From contig NZ_OY760916.1 of NCBI RefSeq assembly GCF_963664075.1, positions 186,001 to 250,000 on the forward strand: a stretch of 64,000 nucleotides of DNA, read 5' to 3'. The notes beneath the pieces are model-generated. The model was not told where the DNA came from, made no database searches, and saw only the letters and a list, made by a program, of their open reading frames with translations. This DNA comes from an uncultured Desulfobulbus sp. (lineage in GTDB: Bacteria > Desulfobacterota > Desulfobulbia > Desulfobulbales > Desulfobulbaceae). The position numbers and the translations under genes are program-made. Shown here one piece after another: positions 35,490 through 44,074 of the stretch (the stretch's first letter is position 1; each line of letters opens with the position of its first letter).

Positions 35490-36920
35490 ATGAACACGCA
35501 CGTACCAGAAGTTGACAATTTGGCCAAACCCAAGCATGAATGCGGCATCTGTGGTGTTTTTGGCCACCAGGATGCAGCAAAACTGGTGTACTTTGGCCTG
35601 TACGCTTTGCAACATCGTGGCCAGGAAAGCGCAGGCATCGTCGCTGGAGACGGTGAAAAGGTCAACCTCCATAAAGCCATGGGCCTTGTGGCTGATGTGT
35701 TCAGTGAGTCGACCCTGCAACGTTTGACCGGTCATCTGGCCTCTGGCCATGTTCGCTACTCCACCACCGGTGAGTCCAATATCATCAATACCCAGCCGTT
35801 TATGGCAACCCACAAGGGCTTGCAAATCTCTGTGGCCCATAACGGTAACCTGGTGAATTCCATCGCTTTAAGGCGTCATCTTGAGCAGCAGGGGTCAATT
35901 TTTCAGACCACCATGGATTCTGAAATTGTGATTCATCTCATGGCACGCCATATGGATCGTGGCCTGCAGGAGGCGATCAAAACCACCTTCTCTTGTATTC
36001 AGGGGGCATATTCTCTGCTCCTGATGACACCCGATACCATGATCGCCATTCGTGATCCCAATGGATTTCGCCCGCTCTGTCTGGGAGTGCTGGATAACGG
36101 AGCCCATGTGGTTGCTTCGGAGACCTGTGCTCTTGACCTGATTGAGGCCGAGTATATTCGTGATATCGAGCCTGGAGAAGCATTGATTATCAACAAAGAT
36201 GGCCTGACCTCTCTCTTTCCCTGGGCTCGCGCTCAGAAGAGTTATTGTATTTTCGAACACGTCTACTTTGCTCGCCCGGACAGTGATGTTTTTGGATTCA
36301 ACGTCTATGCAGCTCGTAAACGCATGGGAGAGATCCTCGCCCGTGAGGCACAGATCGAGGCGGATTTTGTCATGCCTTTTCCCGACTCGGGCAACTATGC
36401 GGCCATTGGCTATTCCAACGCCTCGGGCATTCCTTTGGAAATGGGCATGATCCGTAACCACTATGTTGGGCGGACCTTCATTCAACCGACCCAGTCCATG
36501 CGGGATTTTTCCGTGCGGGTGAAGCTCAATCCGGTTCGCAAACTGCTCACCGGTAAACGGGTGATTATTGTTGAGGACTCCATTGTTCGAGGAACAACGG
36601 GCAGGAGTCGGGTGCAGTCGCTACGGCGGGCGGGTGCCGCTGAGGTTCACATGGTGGTCAGCTGTCCTCCAACCCGCTATGCATGCTACTATGGCATTGA
36701 CTTTCCCTCAAGTTCCCAGCTGATTGCCGCAGGCAATACGGTTGAGGGGATCTGTGAATACCTCGGTCTGGATTCTCTGCACTACCTCAGTGTCGAAGGA
36801 TTGGTTGAGGCAACCGGTCTGCCCAAAGAAGATTTTTGCCTTGCCTGCTTTACTGCAAAGTACCCCATCGAGCCTGATAAGGAATTTACCAAGGAAGCAT
36901 TTTCTGGCTGCGGCTGTTAA
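35490..36920 (+). CDS. purF: Amidophosphoribosyltransferase (first step of purine synthesis)
   Basis: A 476-residue enzyme forming 5-phosphoribosylamine from PRPP and glutamine. The glutaminase nucleophile is C18 (ECGICGVFGH), exposed after removal of a short propeptide, as in the Bacillus type. LQHRGQESAGI follows. The PRPP loop is VIIVEDSIVRGTTGRS. Four Cys consistent with the [4Fe-4S] cluster of this class are seen in KSYCIFEHV, ACYYGID and DFCLACF. The start is 35490; the frame extends to 35439 but without family sequence. A perfect hairpin follows the gene. Confidence 0.96.
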   Translation: MNTHVPEVDNLAKPKHECGICGVFGHQDAAKLVYFGLYALQHRGQESAGIVAGDGEKVNLHKAMGLVADVFSESTLQRLTGHLASGHVRYSTTGESNIINTQPFMATHKGLQISVAHNGNLVNSIALRRHLEQQGSIFQTTMDSEIVIHLMARHMDRGLQEAIKTTFSCIQGAYSLLLMTPDTMIAIRDPNGFRPLCLGVLDNGAHVVASETCALDLIEAEYIRDIEPGEALIINKDGLTSLFPWARAQKSYCIFEHVYFARPDSDVFGFNVYAARKRMGEILAREAQIEADFVMPFPDSGNYAAIGYSNASGIPLEMGMIRNHYVGRTFIQPTQSMRDFSVRVKLNPVRKLLTGKRVIIVEDSIVRGTTGRSRVQSLRRAGAAEVHMVVSCPPTRYACYYGIDFPSSSQLIAAGNTVEGICEYLGLDSLHYLSVEGLVEATGLPKEDFCLACFTAKYPIEPDKEFTKEAFSGCGC

Positions 36921-36973
36921 CAGCTTCCTCTGTCACGATATCTCGGCACCATGTGTAGTCCCTGCATTGCCAT

Positions 36974-36997
36974 GATCCCCCTTGTTCAAGGGGGATC
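36974..36997 (+). terminator. Hairpin after purF
   Basis: Perfect 11-bp arms GATCCCCCTTG and CAAGGGGGATC lie around TT. No T run follows immediately, so termination strength is uncertain. Confidence 0.55.
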
Positions 36998-37153
36998 TCT
37001 AAATATCTGTTATTTTTCTGTTCTTTCTTGCTCATCCCTAAGGAATAGAGTATTTTTTATACCACATTTTCCTCTTTTGTTCACTGAATTCCGGCCAGCA
37101 TCGGAGTAAGAGTAGCGCCGGAATCGGTGATTGAACCCTCGCCGGAGGATTGC

Positions 37154-38227
37154 ATGGATCCCGTCGCGCTGTTACCCCCCTCGGATACCATCCCTGTAAA
37201 CTGGGGCTGGTTTCAAGTGTTGTTGCTGTTGACCTTTCTGGTCCACATCCTGCTGATGAACGCCATGTTTGGTTCAGCCTTCATCGCCCTGAGCAGTTAT
37301 TTCCAAAAGGACGGAGCTGGCAATCCCTGCAGTGAGTCCGTCTCCCATACGCTTCCCTTTGTTATCGCCTTCACCGTGAACTTTGGTGTGGCACCGCTCC
37401 TTTTTCTCCAGGTCTTGTACGGTCACCTCTTTTATACCAGCTCCATTCTTATGGCGACCTACTGGCTCTCGCTGGTGGGGCTCCTGATTGCGGGTTACGC
37501 TCTTTCGTATCTGCTGAAATACCGGTATTCCCAACTTGGCTGGCTGCGCCTGCCCATTCTTCTGGTTATTGTTGCTTTGTTTGCATCGATCGCTTTTGCC
37601 TTTGTGAATAACATCGGCATGATGCAAAACCCATCGATTTGGCCTCGATATTTTTCCGAGCCGCGGGGGCTCCTCTTAAATCTTCAGGATCCCATGCAGG
37701 TACCGCGTTATCTCCATTTTGTCTTTGCTTCGGTGGCTATTGGGGGACTGGCAATAGCCCTTTATTTTCACTGGCGGCAGAAACAGGGGGATTGGACCGG
37801 TATGGACTGGGTACGGACTGGGTGCCGCTGGTTCAGCTTTGCCACCATGGCAAACATTTTCGTCGGGCTTTGGTTTCTGCTAAAACTACCTTTGGGAACG
37901 CTGAATGTGGAAAGTTTGCCTGGTCAGGGCCTGATCGCAGCCCTTTCCTTAGGGGCTTTAGCCTCCATTCCGGCCATACGCGCGGGGTTGGCTGGTCGTG
38001 TTATTCCCACCCTTTGGTGGTCGCTGGCGACAGTGGTCTGCATGGTCCTGGCTCGGGATCTGTTGCGTCAGATGCTTCTGGCTCCATGGTTTTCACCCGT
38101 AGAGCTTACGGTGCAACCGGAGTTCACGCCGCTGTATCTTTTTATTGCAGTCTTCCTCGTTGGTCTGGGCGTGATCGCCTGGATGGTGCCCTTCACGTTG
38201 AGAAGCTGTAAAGGAGGGCAGGTATGA
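37154..38227 (+). CDS. Cytochrome bd-like membrane subunit (small CydA-like partner)
   Basis: A 357-residue protein with about nine transmembrane segments. The first, WFQVLLLLTFLVHILLMNAMFGSAFIALS, carries a His and small-residue pattern resembling the first helix of CydA-type quinol oxidase subunits. The start is the ATG at 37154, with GGAGG 8 bases upstream; the frame extends to 37127. It overlaps the next gene by 4 bases (ATGA), so the two products are made in equal amounts and surely form one complex. It has no c-type haem motif. Its role in quinol-linked electron transfer is inferred from the partner. Confidence 0.75.
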   Translation: MDPVALLPPSDTIPVNWGWFQVLLLLTFLVHILLMNAMFGSAFIALSSYFQKDGAGNPCSESVSHTLPFVIAFTVNFGVAPLLFLQVLYGHLFYTSSILMATYWLSLVGLLIAGYALSYLLKYRYSQLGWLRLPILLVIVALFASIAFAFVNNIGMMQNPSIWPRYFSEPRGLLLNLQDPMQVPRYLHFVFASVAIGGLAIALYFHWRQKQGDWTGMDWVRTGCRWFSFATMANIFVGLWFLLKLPLGTLNVESLPGQGLIAALSLGALASIPAIRAGLAGRVIPTLWWSLATVVCMVLARDLLRQMLLAPWFSPVELTVQPEFTPLYLFIAVFLVGLGVIAWMVPFTLRSCKGGQV

Positions 38228-40770
38228 ATTATCCTGTCTGGCAGCTTGCAAGCACGGCTGGCGGTTTGTGGATTATCCTCATCGCTGTCTTCCATGTCTA
38301 CATTTCCCACTTTGCCGTTGGTGGTGGCCTGTTTCTAGTCTTTGCCGAGCGTAAGGCTGCACGCGAAAAAAGTCAGGCCATGCTTGAGTATGTTCGGGGG
38401 CATGCCAAGTTCTTTCTCCTGCTGACCATGGTGGCCGGTTCCATTACCGGCGTGGGCATCTGGTTCATTATCGCCTTATTGAACCCGGACGCCACTTCAA
38501 TCCTGATTCACACCTTTGTCTTTGCCTGGGCCATGGAGTGGGTCTTTTTCCTTTTGGAGATAGTCTCCCTCTTCCTTTATGCCTATACCTTTGGTCGCAT
38601 GGTGGGGTGGAAGCATCGGCTTCTGGGCTGGATTTATTTTTTCTCAGCCTGGATGTCGCTGTTTCTCATCAACGGCATCATTGATTTCATGTTGACTCCG
38701 GGGAGTTGGCCTCAGGATGGCAATGTTTTCTCCGGATTTTTTAATCCCAGTTTTTGGCCTTCTCTTGCCTTTCGCACCTTCTTAAGTCTAATTATTGCCG
38801 GACTTTTTGGTCTGGTTACCGCGACCTGGCTCAAAGAACGTGACCTGCGTAACTCCATGGTCCGTTTTTCTGCTCGTTGGCTTCTGGTCCCCTTCGCCCT
38901 GTTTGTGGCTTCAGCCTGGTGGTACCGTTTGGCGCTGCCGCTTGAGGTGCAGGAGTTGATTTTCACCCGCATGCCATCCATGCAGCCCTTTATCGGTGGC
39001 ATGCTGTACGCGACGCCTGTTCTTTTTTTTGCGGGACTATTGTGTGTGTTTCATCTCCCCCCTTTGTTCAGTCGTCTGTTGGCCCTTGGACTGCTTGTGG
39101 TGGGGCAGCTCTATATTGGTTGTTTTGAATTTATCCGTGAAGGGGGGCGACGTCCCTTTATCATCTACGATGTGATGTATTCGACCTCGATTCTGACAAA
39201 GGATATGGATCGGATTCACGAGTTAGGGCTTCTTTCGCAGGCTAAATGGGTTGCGCATCGACAGATTGCTCCAGAGAATATTCACGAGGCAGGCCACGAG
39301 GTATACAATCTCCTCTGCCTTTCCTGCCATGCCATTGATGGTCCGGTGCGGGATATTAAAAAGTTGGCGGCTCCCTACACTCCCAGTGGCTTGGATGCCA
39401 TGATCAGTGGGATGCATGTATTGCATCCGTCCATGCCACCCTTTGCCGGAACGGCCCAGGAGCGGAGTGCACTGGCGAGCTTCATTGCTGAAAAGCTGGT
39501 TGGCCGTCATGATTTGCCTCCCGTCCAGCTGCCGGAAAAGCATGTTGCCTTGCCTGATTTTAATGCGGACAACAATGCGTATCTGCTTTCAGTCTGGAGT
39601 CCTGTGGGGATGAATCATGTAGCTGAAATTGAGGGAGTGCTCTCGCTACTCCCACCCAAGATCGAGTTGCGTGCGCAGCTTCTAGAGCGTGGAGAATTAC
39701 CGGAAATTATCAGCGAAGATGTATTGGTGAGTTACAAGCTTGAAGGGGCTGATGCCGGAACCCTCAACGGTGAGATGGAGTCCCGTGATGATTATTTTAT
39801 TGCGGAGAATATTAACTATAATCCCACAGGGGCGGGTGGTTTTGCCCCCTATCCGGTGTTGGTTGTTACCGCCCGCGATACGGAAGGGACAATCCTGGCC
39901 ACAACCAAGGTTGTCTTGCCTGTCTCCACCGAGATCGGTTGTTCCACCTGCCACGGCAGTTCTCCGGAACTAGGGCAACAGGCTGGGCTTGGGCGTGCGA
40001 CCGCATGGAATATTCTTGCCATGCATGACCAGCTCAGTGGGACAGATCTTGCCGGGCGGGCGCACAAGGGAGAGATGATCCGCTGTCGGGATTGCCATGC
40101 AGACAGTCGCTTTGAGGCTCAAGGGGACGGGCGGTCGTTGAATCTCTCTGCGGCCATGCATGGATTTCATGCAAACTATTTACGGGGCAGAGGAGAGGAG
40201 GCCTGTGGTTTTTGTCATCCCTCAGGACTAACCGGTGCAACCCGAATGTTTCGTGATATTCATACTGCCTTTGGCCTTGATTGCACCAGTTGCCATGATG
40301 TGCTTGAAGATCAGGCGCTGGGATTGTTGAAAAAAGAATTCCAGGCAGGCAAAGAGCAGGCTCGTACCTTGATACAGCGGCTGCCTGCCCAGGCGGTCAG
40401 TTCTGTGGAGGCCATACGCCCCCGTGCCCCTTGGGGACAGCAACCTGATTGTTTGCATTGCCATGTTGGATTTGAGCAACCAGAGACGGACGCTCTTGTT
40501 CAGGCTTTTACAGAGAAGAGTGAGAGCTTGTATCATAATCGCACCGATGAAAGCGGACGCATTTTTTGCGCAACCTGTCATTCCAGCCCCCATGCGGTGT
40601 ATCCGGCGGATAATCCGTATGGAGACATGCTCGACGTGCTTCAACCCCTGCAGTACCAGAAAAATCGATTTCCCCTGGCAGCCAATGAAAATTGCCAGCT
40701 CTGCCACACCATAGAGATGGAGGACGAGATGCACCATCCCAACTCATTGCGAGCATTTCGCAATGAATAA
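38224..40770 (+). CDS. CydA-like membrane cytochrome fused to octahaem c-type domain
   Basis: An 848-residue protein. Residues about 1-320 have eight to nine transmembrane segments with conserved His (LIAVFHVYISHFAVGGG, VRGHAKFF) like haem-b ligands of the bd oxidase family. EFIREGGRRPFIIYDVMYS (about 300-318) resembles the CydA quinol-site motif ExGRQPW. The rest is periplasmic and has eight CXXCH haem-c sites: CLSCH, CSTCH, CRDCH, CGFCH, CTSCH, CLHCH, CATCH and CQLCH. The first sits in a cytochrome-c-like module (VYNLLCLSCHAIDG with a distal Met region), and the remaining seven lie in the last 300 residues. It probably passes electrons from menaquinol to periplasmic acceptors, or reduces O2. 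Which of these it does cannot be told from sequence. Confidence 0.85.
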   Translation: MNYPVWQLASTAGGLWIILIAVFHVYISHFAVGGGLFLVFAERKAAREKSQAMLEYVRGHAKFFLLLTMVAGSITGVGIWFIIALLNPDATSILIHTFVFAWAMEWVFFLLEIVSLFLYAYTFGRMVGWKHRLLGWIYFFSAWMSLFLINGIIDFMLTPGSWPQDGNVFSGFFNPSFWPSLAFRTFLSLIIAGLFGLVTATWLKERDLRNSMVRFSARWLLVPFALFVASAWWYRLALPLEVQELIFTRMPSMQPFIGGMLYATPVLFFAGLLCVFHLPPLFSRLLALGLLVVGQLYIGCFEFIREGGRRPFIIYDVMYSTSILTKDMDRIHELGLLSQAKWVAHRQIAPENIHEAGHEVYNLLCLSCHAIDGPVRDIKKLAAPYTPSGLDAMISGMHVLHPSMPPFAGTAQERSALASFIAEKLVGRHDLPPVQLPEKHVALPDFNADNNAYLLSVWSPVGMNHVAEIEGVLSLLPPKIELRAQLLERGELPEIISEDVLVSYKLEGADAGTLNGEMESRDDYFIAENINYNPTGAGGFAPYPVLVVTARDTEGTILATTKVVLPVSTEIGCSTCHGSSPELGQQAGLGRATAWNILAMHDQLSGTDLAGRAHKGEMIRCRDCHADSRFEAQGDGRSLNLSAAMHGFHANYLRGRGEEACGFCHPSGLTGATRMFRDIHTAFGLDCTSCHDVLEDQALGLLKKEFQAGKEQARTLIQRLPAQAVSSVEAIRPRAPWGQQPDCLHCHVGFEQPETDALVQAFTEKSESLYHNRTDESGRIFCATCHSSPHAVYPADNPYGDMLDVLQPLQYQKNRFPLAANENCQLCHTIEMEDEMHHPNSLRAFRNE

Positions 40771-40815
40771 CCAGGGAAAAAGAAAGCATACCGGAGCTCG
40801 GAGAGTTCTCTGGAT

Positions 40816-41403
40816 ATGGTGATACTTATCCTCCTCTGGTGCGGCTGGTGTTTGCTCCACAGTCTGCTTATCACAACCAGCGTACAGCAATGGGTCGCGC
40901 ACAAGGGAGGTGTCTGGCAGGGGGGCTATCGACTTTTCTACGTTGGCGTATCCTGCGGGACGCTAGTGCCAGTCCTGTGGTACATGGCAACATGGCCCCA
41001 GGAACCGTTGGGCCCTTTTCCCTGGTGGGTACAGCTGTTGCAGTTGGTTTTGTTGCTCTACGCTGTTGTGCTGTTTATCGCTGGAGCCCGCTCATACAAC
41101 ATGAAGGATTTTCTTGGATTGCGCCAGTGGCAGGAATACAGGCAGGGAAGAGTGGTCGCGCCGCTGTCTCTATATACCGGAGGCATTCTCCGTTATCTGC
41201 GTCATCCCTGGTATAGCGGTGGAATTGCACTGTTGTGTGGGCTTCCGGGGGTAACCGATGTTACCCTCGTGACCCGACTGGTGCTGATTGGCTACTTCAT
41301 TCTGGGGGCGCTGCTCGAGGAGCGAAAAATGAGGTTGCAGTTCGGTGATGCCTACAGGGATTACTGCCGTCGAACTCCGATGCTGATTCCCTGGAAACTC
41401 TAG
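40816..41403 (+). CDS. Isoprenylcysteine carboxyl methyltransferase/PEMT-like membrane protein
   Basis: A 195-residue protein with about five transmembrane segments. The C-terminal part has GGILRYLRHPWYSGGIALLCG, then LEERKMRLQFGDAYRDYCRRTPMLIP, shown by their cores; this is the RHP...E-E pattern of the ICMT/phospholipid methyltransferase fold (SAM-binding). It begins 45 bases after the multihaem gene on the same strand. NnrU-like relatives accompany denitrification and haem genes, so it may modify or support the preceding complex, but this is inference. The start is the ATG at 40816. Confidence 0.75.
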   Translation: MVILILLWCGWCLLHSLLITTSVQQWVAHKGGVWQGGYRLFYVGVSCGTLVPVLWYMATWPQEPLGPFPWWVQLLQLVLLLYAVVLFIAGARSYNMKDFLGLRQWQEYRQGRVVAPLSLYTGGILRYLRHPWYSGGIALLCGLPGVTDVTLVTRLVLIGYFILGALLEERKMRLQFGDAYRDYCRRTPMLIPWKL

Positions 41404-42048
41404 TTATTTTTGCGACCGTACAAAAGCCCGCCAGCGGGCAAAGTTCTCTTCGTTGAACAGTTGTTCTTCTTTTTCGTTGAGGGTACGATTGGTGGGTTTG
41501 AGGTCTTTGGGATCTTTGATCATGCCAAAGGCCATGCTCGCTCCGGTGTGCATCCAGACATCGCCAAAGGGAAAAATGCGAAAGGCGGCCAGTAGTCCTG
41601 TTACGTCCTGTTGCGGCAAGGCCTGATCAAGAATGAACAGCTCCTCTCCTGTGATTACATCCAAGACGACCATGCCACTGTTTTCGATGAGTTCTTTGAT
41701 CCAGAATAAAGAAAATCTGGCCTGTTGCATGTTCTCCAACAGTTTCTGCTCATCGCTGCCTTCTGGGTAGGGCTTGCGGTTGCGCATCTTACGGGCAAAA
41801 CTGAATCCCCGTGGCCGGTACGTATAGATCAGGTAATCCTGAAAAAGATCGGTTTCGTATTCGCTTTCAAAGCTCAGGCCGAGTTTTTTGCCATTTTTGG
41901 TGGCCACTCCAAGGCGTTTGGCACAGGCTTTTATCGCAGTTTTGTCGGCCATGCGGGCAATATTGCGATGGAGTTTGGGCATCAGTTGCCACAGTCGATT
42001 GTATTCGCTGACGATTTCTTCAAGATTCTCTGGAATATGAGCAGGCAC
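41404..42048 (-). CDS. Conserved hypothetical cytoplasmic protein
   Basis: A 214-residue soluble protein with no signal or membrane segment. It is rich in charged and aromatic residues (LWQLMPKLHRNIARMADKTAIKACAKRLGV at the N-terminus, in part; ELFILDQALPQQDVTG and FGDVWMHTGASMAFGM in the second half). I do not recognise a domain or catalytic motif. Gene-like composition, an intact frame and absence of a competing frame support it. Its stop abuts the stop of the convergent methyltransferase-like gene with no gap, an extreme tail-to-tail packing. Confidence 0.7.
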   Translation of the reverse strand: MPAHIPENLEEIVSEYNRLWQLMPKLHRNIARMADKTAIKACAKRLGVATKNGKKLGLSFESEYETDLFQDYLIYTYRPRGFSFARKMRNRKPYPEGSDEQKLLENMQQARFSLFWIKELIENSGMVVLDVITGEELFILDQALPQQDVTGLLAAFRIFPFGDVWMHTGASMAFGMIKDPKDLKPTNRTLNEKEEQLFNEENFARWRAFVRSQK

Positions 42049-42411
42049 GGGATTCTCCTCAGGGCTCTTGGCAAGAAGGATTGGGAAGAGCTTTTTTACG
42101 TGTTGGTGGCTCTAGGCACGAGCAAGCGATTATCGCCTAGGCTAACAAGGCTGTCGTTCTAGCATAATCATCGGGGATTGCATAGGATATCCAACAGTTT
42201 CCCCTGCAGGCAGGGGATAATTTATGCTAAAAATTTGACTACTGCTTGTGCCGACGTGGGCAATAGATTATTCTCCCCGGAATTATTTGAGCGTGTGTAG
42301 CGGTGTTGTTGTGAGTTGTAAGCAGCGCGCATTTTCATTCTTGCTGCTAACCCGCATTTAATCTAACAACGGAAACCGGGCATTCCGCCCCGGTGGTATC
42401 AGGATGGAACG
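42049..42411. other. Intergenic region upstream of ilvE
   Basis: These 363 bases hold the promoters of two divergent genes. A small GC hairpin (CCGGG...CCCGG, about 42377-42393) lies just before the ilvE ribosome-binding site. I see no leader peptide rich in branched-chain codons and no gene. Confidence 0.45.
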
Positions 42412-43497
42412 ATGTTCAACAAAGAACTCGAAGTAACGCTTCATAAGGCATCGGCTGACCAGATGAAACAAAAGCCGGATCAGTCAAATTTGGGTTTTGG
42501 TCAGATCTTCACCGACCACATGTTCACCATGCGCTGGAATCGGCAAGACGGCTGGCATAAAGCGGCAATCGAGCCCTACGATAATTTCATCGTGGATCCG
42601 GCAGCCATGGTTTTTCATTACGGCCAGGCTATCTTTGAGGGCATGAAGGCCTACCGGGGTAAAGACGATCAAATCTTTCTCTTTCGTCCTGCAGATAATC
42701 TCAATCGTATGAATCAGTCTGCTGTCCGGATGTGTATGCCGCGTTTTCCCCAGGATCGAGTTCTCCAGGCCCTGCGTGCCATGGTTTACCTGGATCAGGA
42801 GTGGGTTCCCGGAACAGAAGGGGCAAGCCTCTACATTCGTCCCACCATGATTGCCTCTGAGCCTGCACTTGGATTGCGCCCAGCTGAGGAATACATCTTT
42901 TATATTATTTGTTGTCCGGTTGGTGCCTATTATGCAGAAGGATTCAGCCCAACAAAGATTTATGTAGAGGATGAATTTGTTCGCGCAGTTCCCGGGGGCG
43001 TGGGCAATGCTAAAACCGCTGGTAACTATGCTGCAAGCCTCAAGGCGCAGACCAAGGCCCATGATAAGGGGTACACCCAGGTACTGTGGCTTGATGCGAT
43101 TGAGCATCGGTATGTGGAAGAGGTGGGGACTTCCAATATCTTTTTCTTAATCGATGATGAATTGATCACGCCTCCGCTTGAGGGCTCTATTCTTCCTGGT
43201 ATCACCCGCGACTCCGTACTGCAACTGGCCCGCGATTGGGGCTACCAGGTCAGTGAGCGTCGCATCACCATTGACGAGGTGCTGGCTGCTGGAAAAGCTG
43301 GAACCCTTAAAGAAAGTTTTGGTACCGGAACCGCAGCTGTGATCTCCCCCGTGGGCGAATTTTGTTATAAGGAACAGTGCGTGCAAATTAACGATGGTGC
43401 TGCCGGTGTTTTGGCCAAACGGCTCTATGATGAGCTGCAGGCGATTCAGTTCGGTTACCAGGAAGACCCGCACAAATGGCGGGTCCGTGTTGGTTGA
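42412..43497 (+). CDS. ilvE: Branched-chain amino acid aminotransferase
   Basis: A 361-residue class IV PLP enzyme catalysing the last step in leucine, isoleucine and valine synthesis. The PLP-forming Lys is K201 (GGVGNAKTAGNYAAS). Other marks are FHYGQAIFEGMKAYRG, YIRPTMIA, VEEVGTSNIFF, LPGITRDSVLQLA and the C-terminal GTGTAAVISPVG. The length fits the longer, roughly 360-residue bacterial/eukaryotic form rather than the 309-residue E. coli form. It stands alone, with a hairpin downstream. Confidence 0.96.
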   Translation: MFNKELEVTLHKASADQMKQKPDQSNLGFGQIFTDHMFTMRWNRQDGWHKAAIEPYDNFIVDPAAMVFHYGQAIFEGMKAYRGKDDQIFLFRPADNLNRMNQSAVRMCMPRFPQDRVLQALRAMVYLDQEWVPGTEGASLYIRPTMIASEPALGLRPAEEYIFYIICCPVGAYYAEGFSPTKIYVEDEFVRAVPGGVGNAKTAGNYAASLKAQTKAHDKGYTQVLWLDAIEHRYVEEVGTSNIFFLIDDELITPPLEGSILPGITRDSVLQLARDWGYQVSERRITIDEVLAAGKAGTLKESFGTGTAAVISPVGEFCYKEQCVQINDGAAGVLAKRLYDELQAIQFGYQEDPHKWRVRVG

Positions 43498-43546
43498 TTT
43501 CCTGTCCTGAAAAAATCCCCTCTTTTGAAATTCCCTTTCATTTTAA

Positions 43547-43579
43547 CGGGTTGCGGAGAAAAATTTTTCACGCAACCCG
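43547..43579 (+). terminator. Hairpin after ilvE
   Basis: Outer arms CGGGTTGCG and CGCAACCCG enclose an inner self-complementary GAAAAATTTTTC. CCCTTGATTTTT follows. Probably the ilvE terminator. Confidence 0.65.
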
Positions 43580-43747
43580 CCCTTGATTTTTCCTAAACCG
43601 AACCTATTGTTTTGCGCAGTCGAAAGGCTGCAAGCATCTATTCAATAGAGAAACAAGGTCAGAGTCGATACTGCTTCATGAGGAGGATATCGGCTTTACC
43701 ATTTTATTATCATTTCACATCCAGAAACACACACAGGAGGAATGTAC

Positions 43748-44038
43748 ATGAAAATTCGTCCGTTGAATGACCGTATCCTGGTCAAACGATTGGAAGGAGA
43801 GGAGAAAACTGCTGGCGGTATTATCATCCCGGACTCTGCCAAGGAAAAACCGGCAGAGGGCGAGATTGTAGCCGTTGGCCCCGGTAAACAAAAAGAGACC
43901 GGTGAACGTGTAGCCATGGATGTGGCTGTCGGAGATCGTGTGCTCTTCTCCAAATACGGTGGAACCGAAGTTAAACTGGACGGCGAAGATTTTCTCATCA
44001 TGCGCGAGGATGACATCCTTGGCGTTGTTCAGGCTTAA
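43748..44038 (+). CDS. groES: Co-chaperonin GroES
   Basis: A 96-residue chaperonin lid subunit. It starts [25 protein letters not shown] and contains the mobile loop, with [12 protein letters not shown] and [14 protein letters not shown] following. The ATG at 43748 is preferred to that at 43742 because AGGAGG then sits 7 bases upstream rather than 1. No CIRCE operator (TTAGCACTC-N9-GAGTGCTAA) was seen upstream, so the operon is probably not under HrcA control at this site. groEL follows 36 bases later. Confidence 0.98.
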   Translation: MKIRPLNDRILVKRLEGEEKTAGGIIIPDSAKEKPAEGEIVAVGPGKQKETGERVAMDVAVGDRVLFSKYGGTEVKLDGEDFLIMREDDILGVVQA

Positions 44039-44074
44039 TTCACGGTATTCAAACGTATATAAGGAGATAGAATA

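Noticed and set aside
43580-43747. CIRCE operator or heat-shock sigma promoter before groES
   Set aside because: No TTAGCACTC inverted repeat and no CTTGAAA/CCCCAT pair at proper spacing was found.
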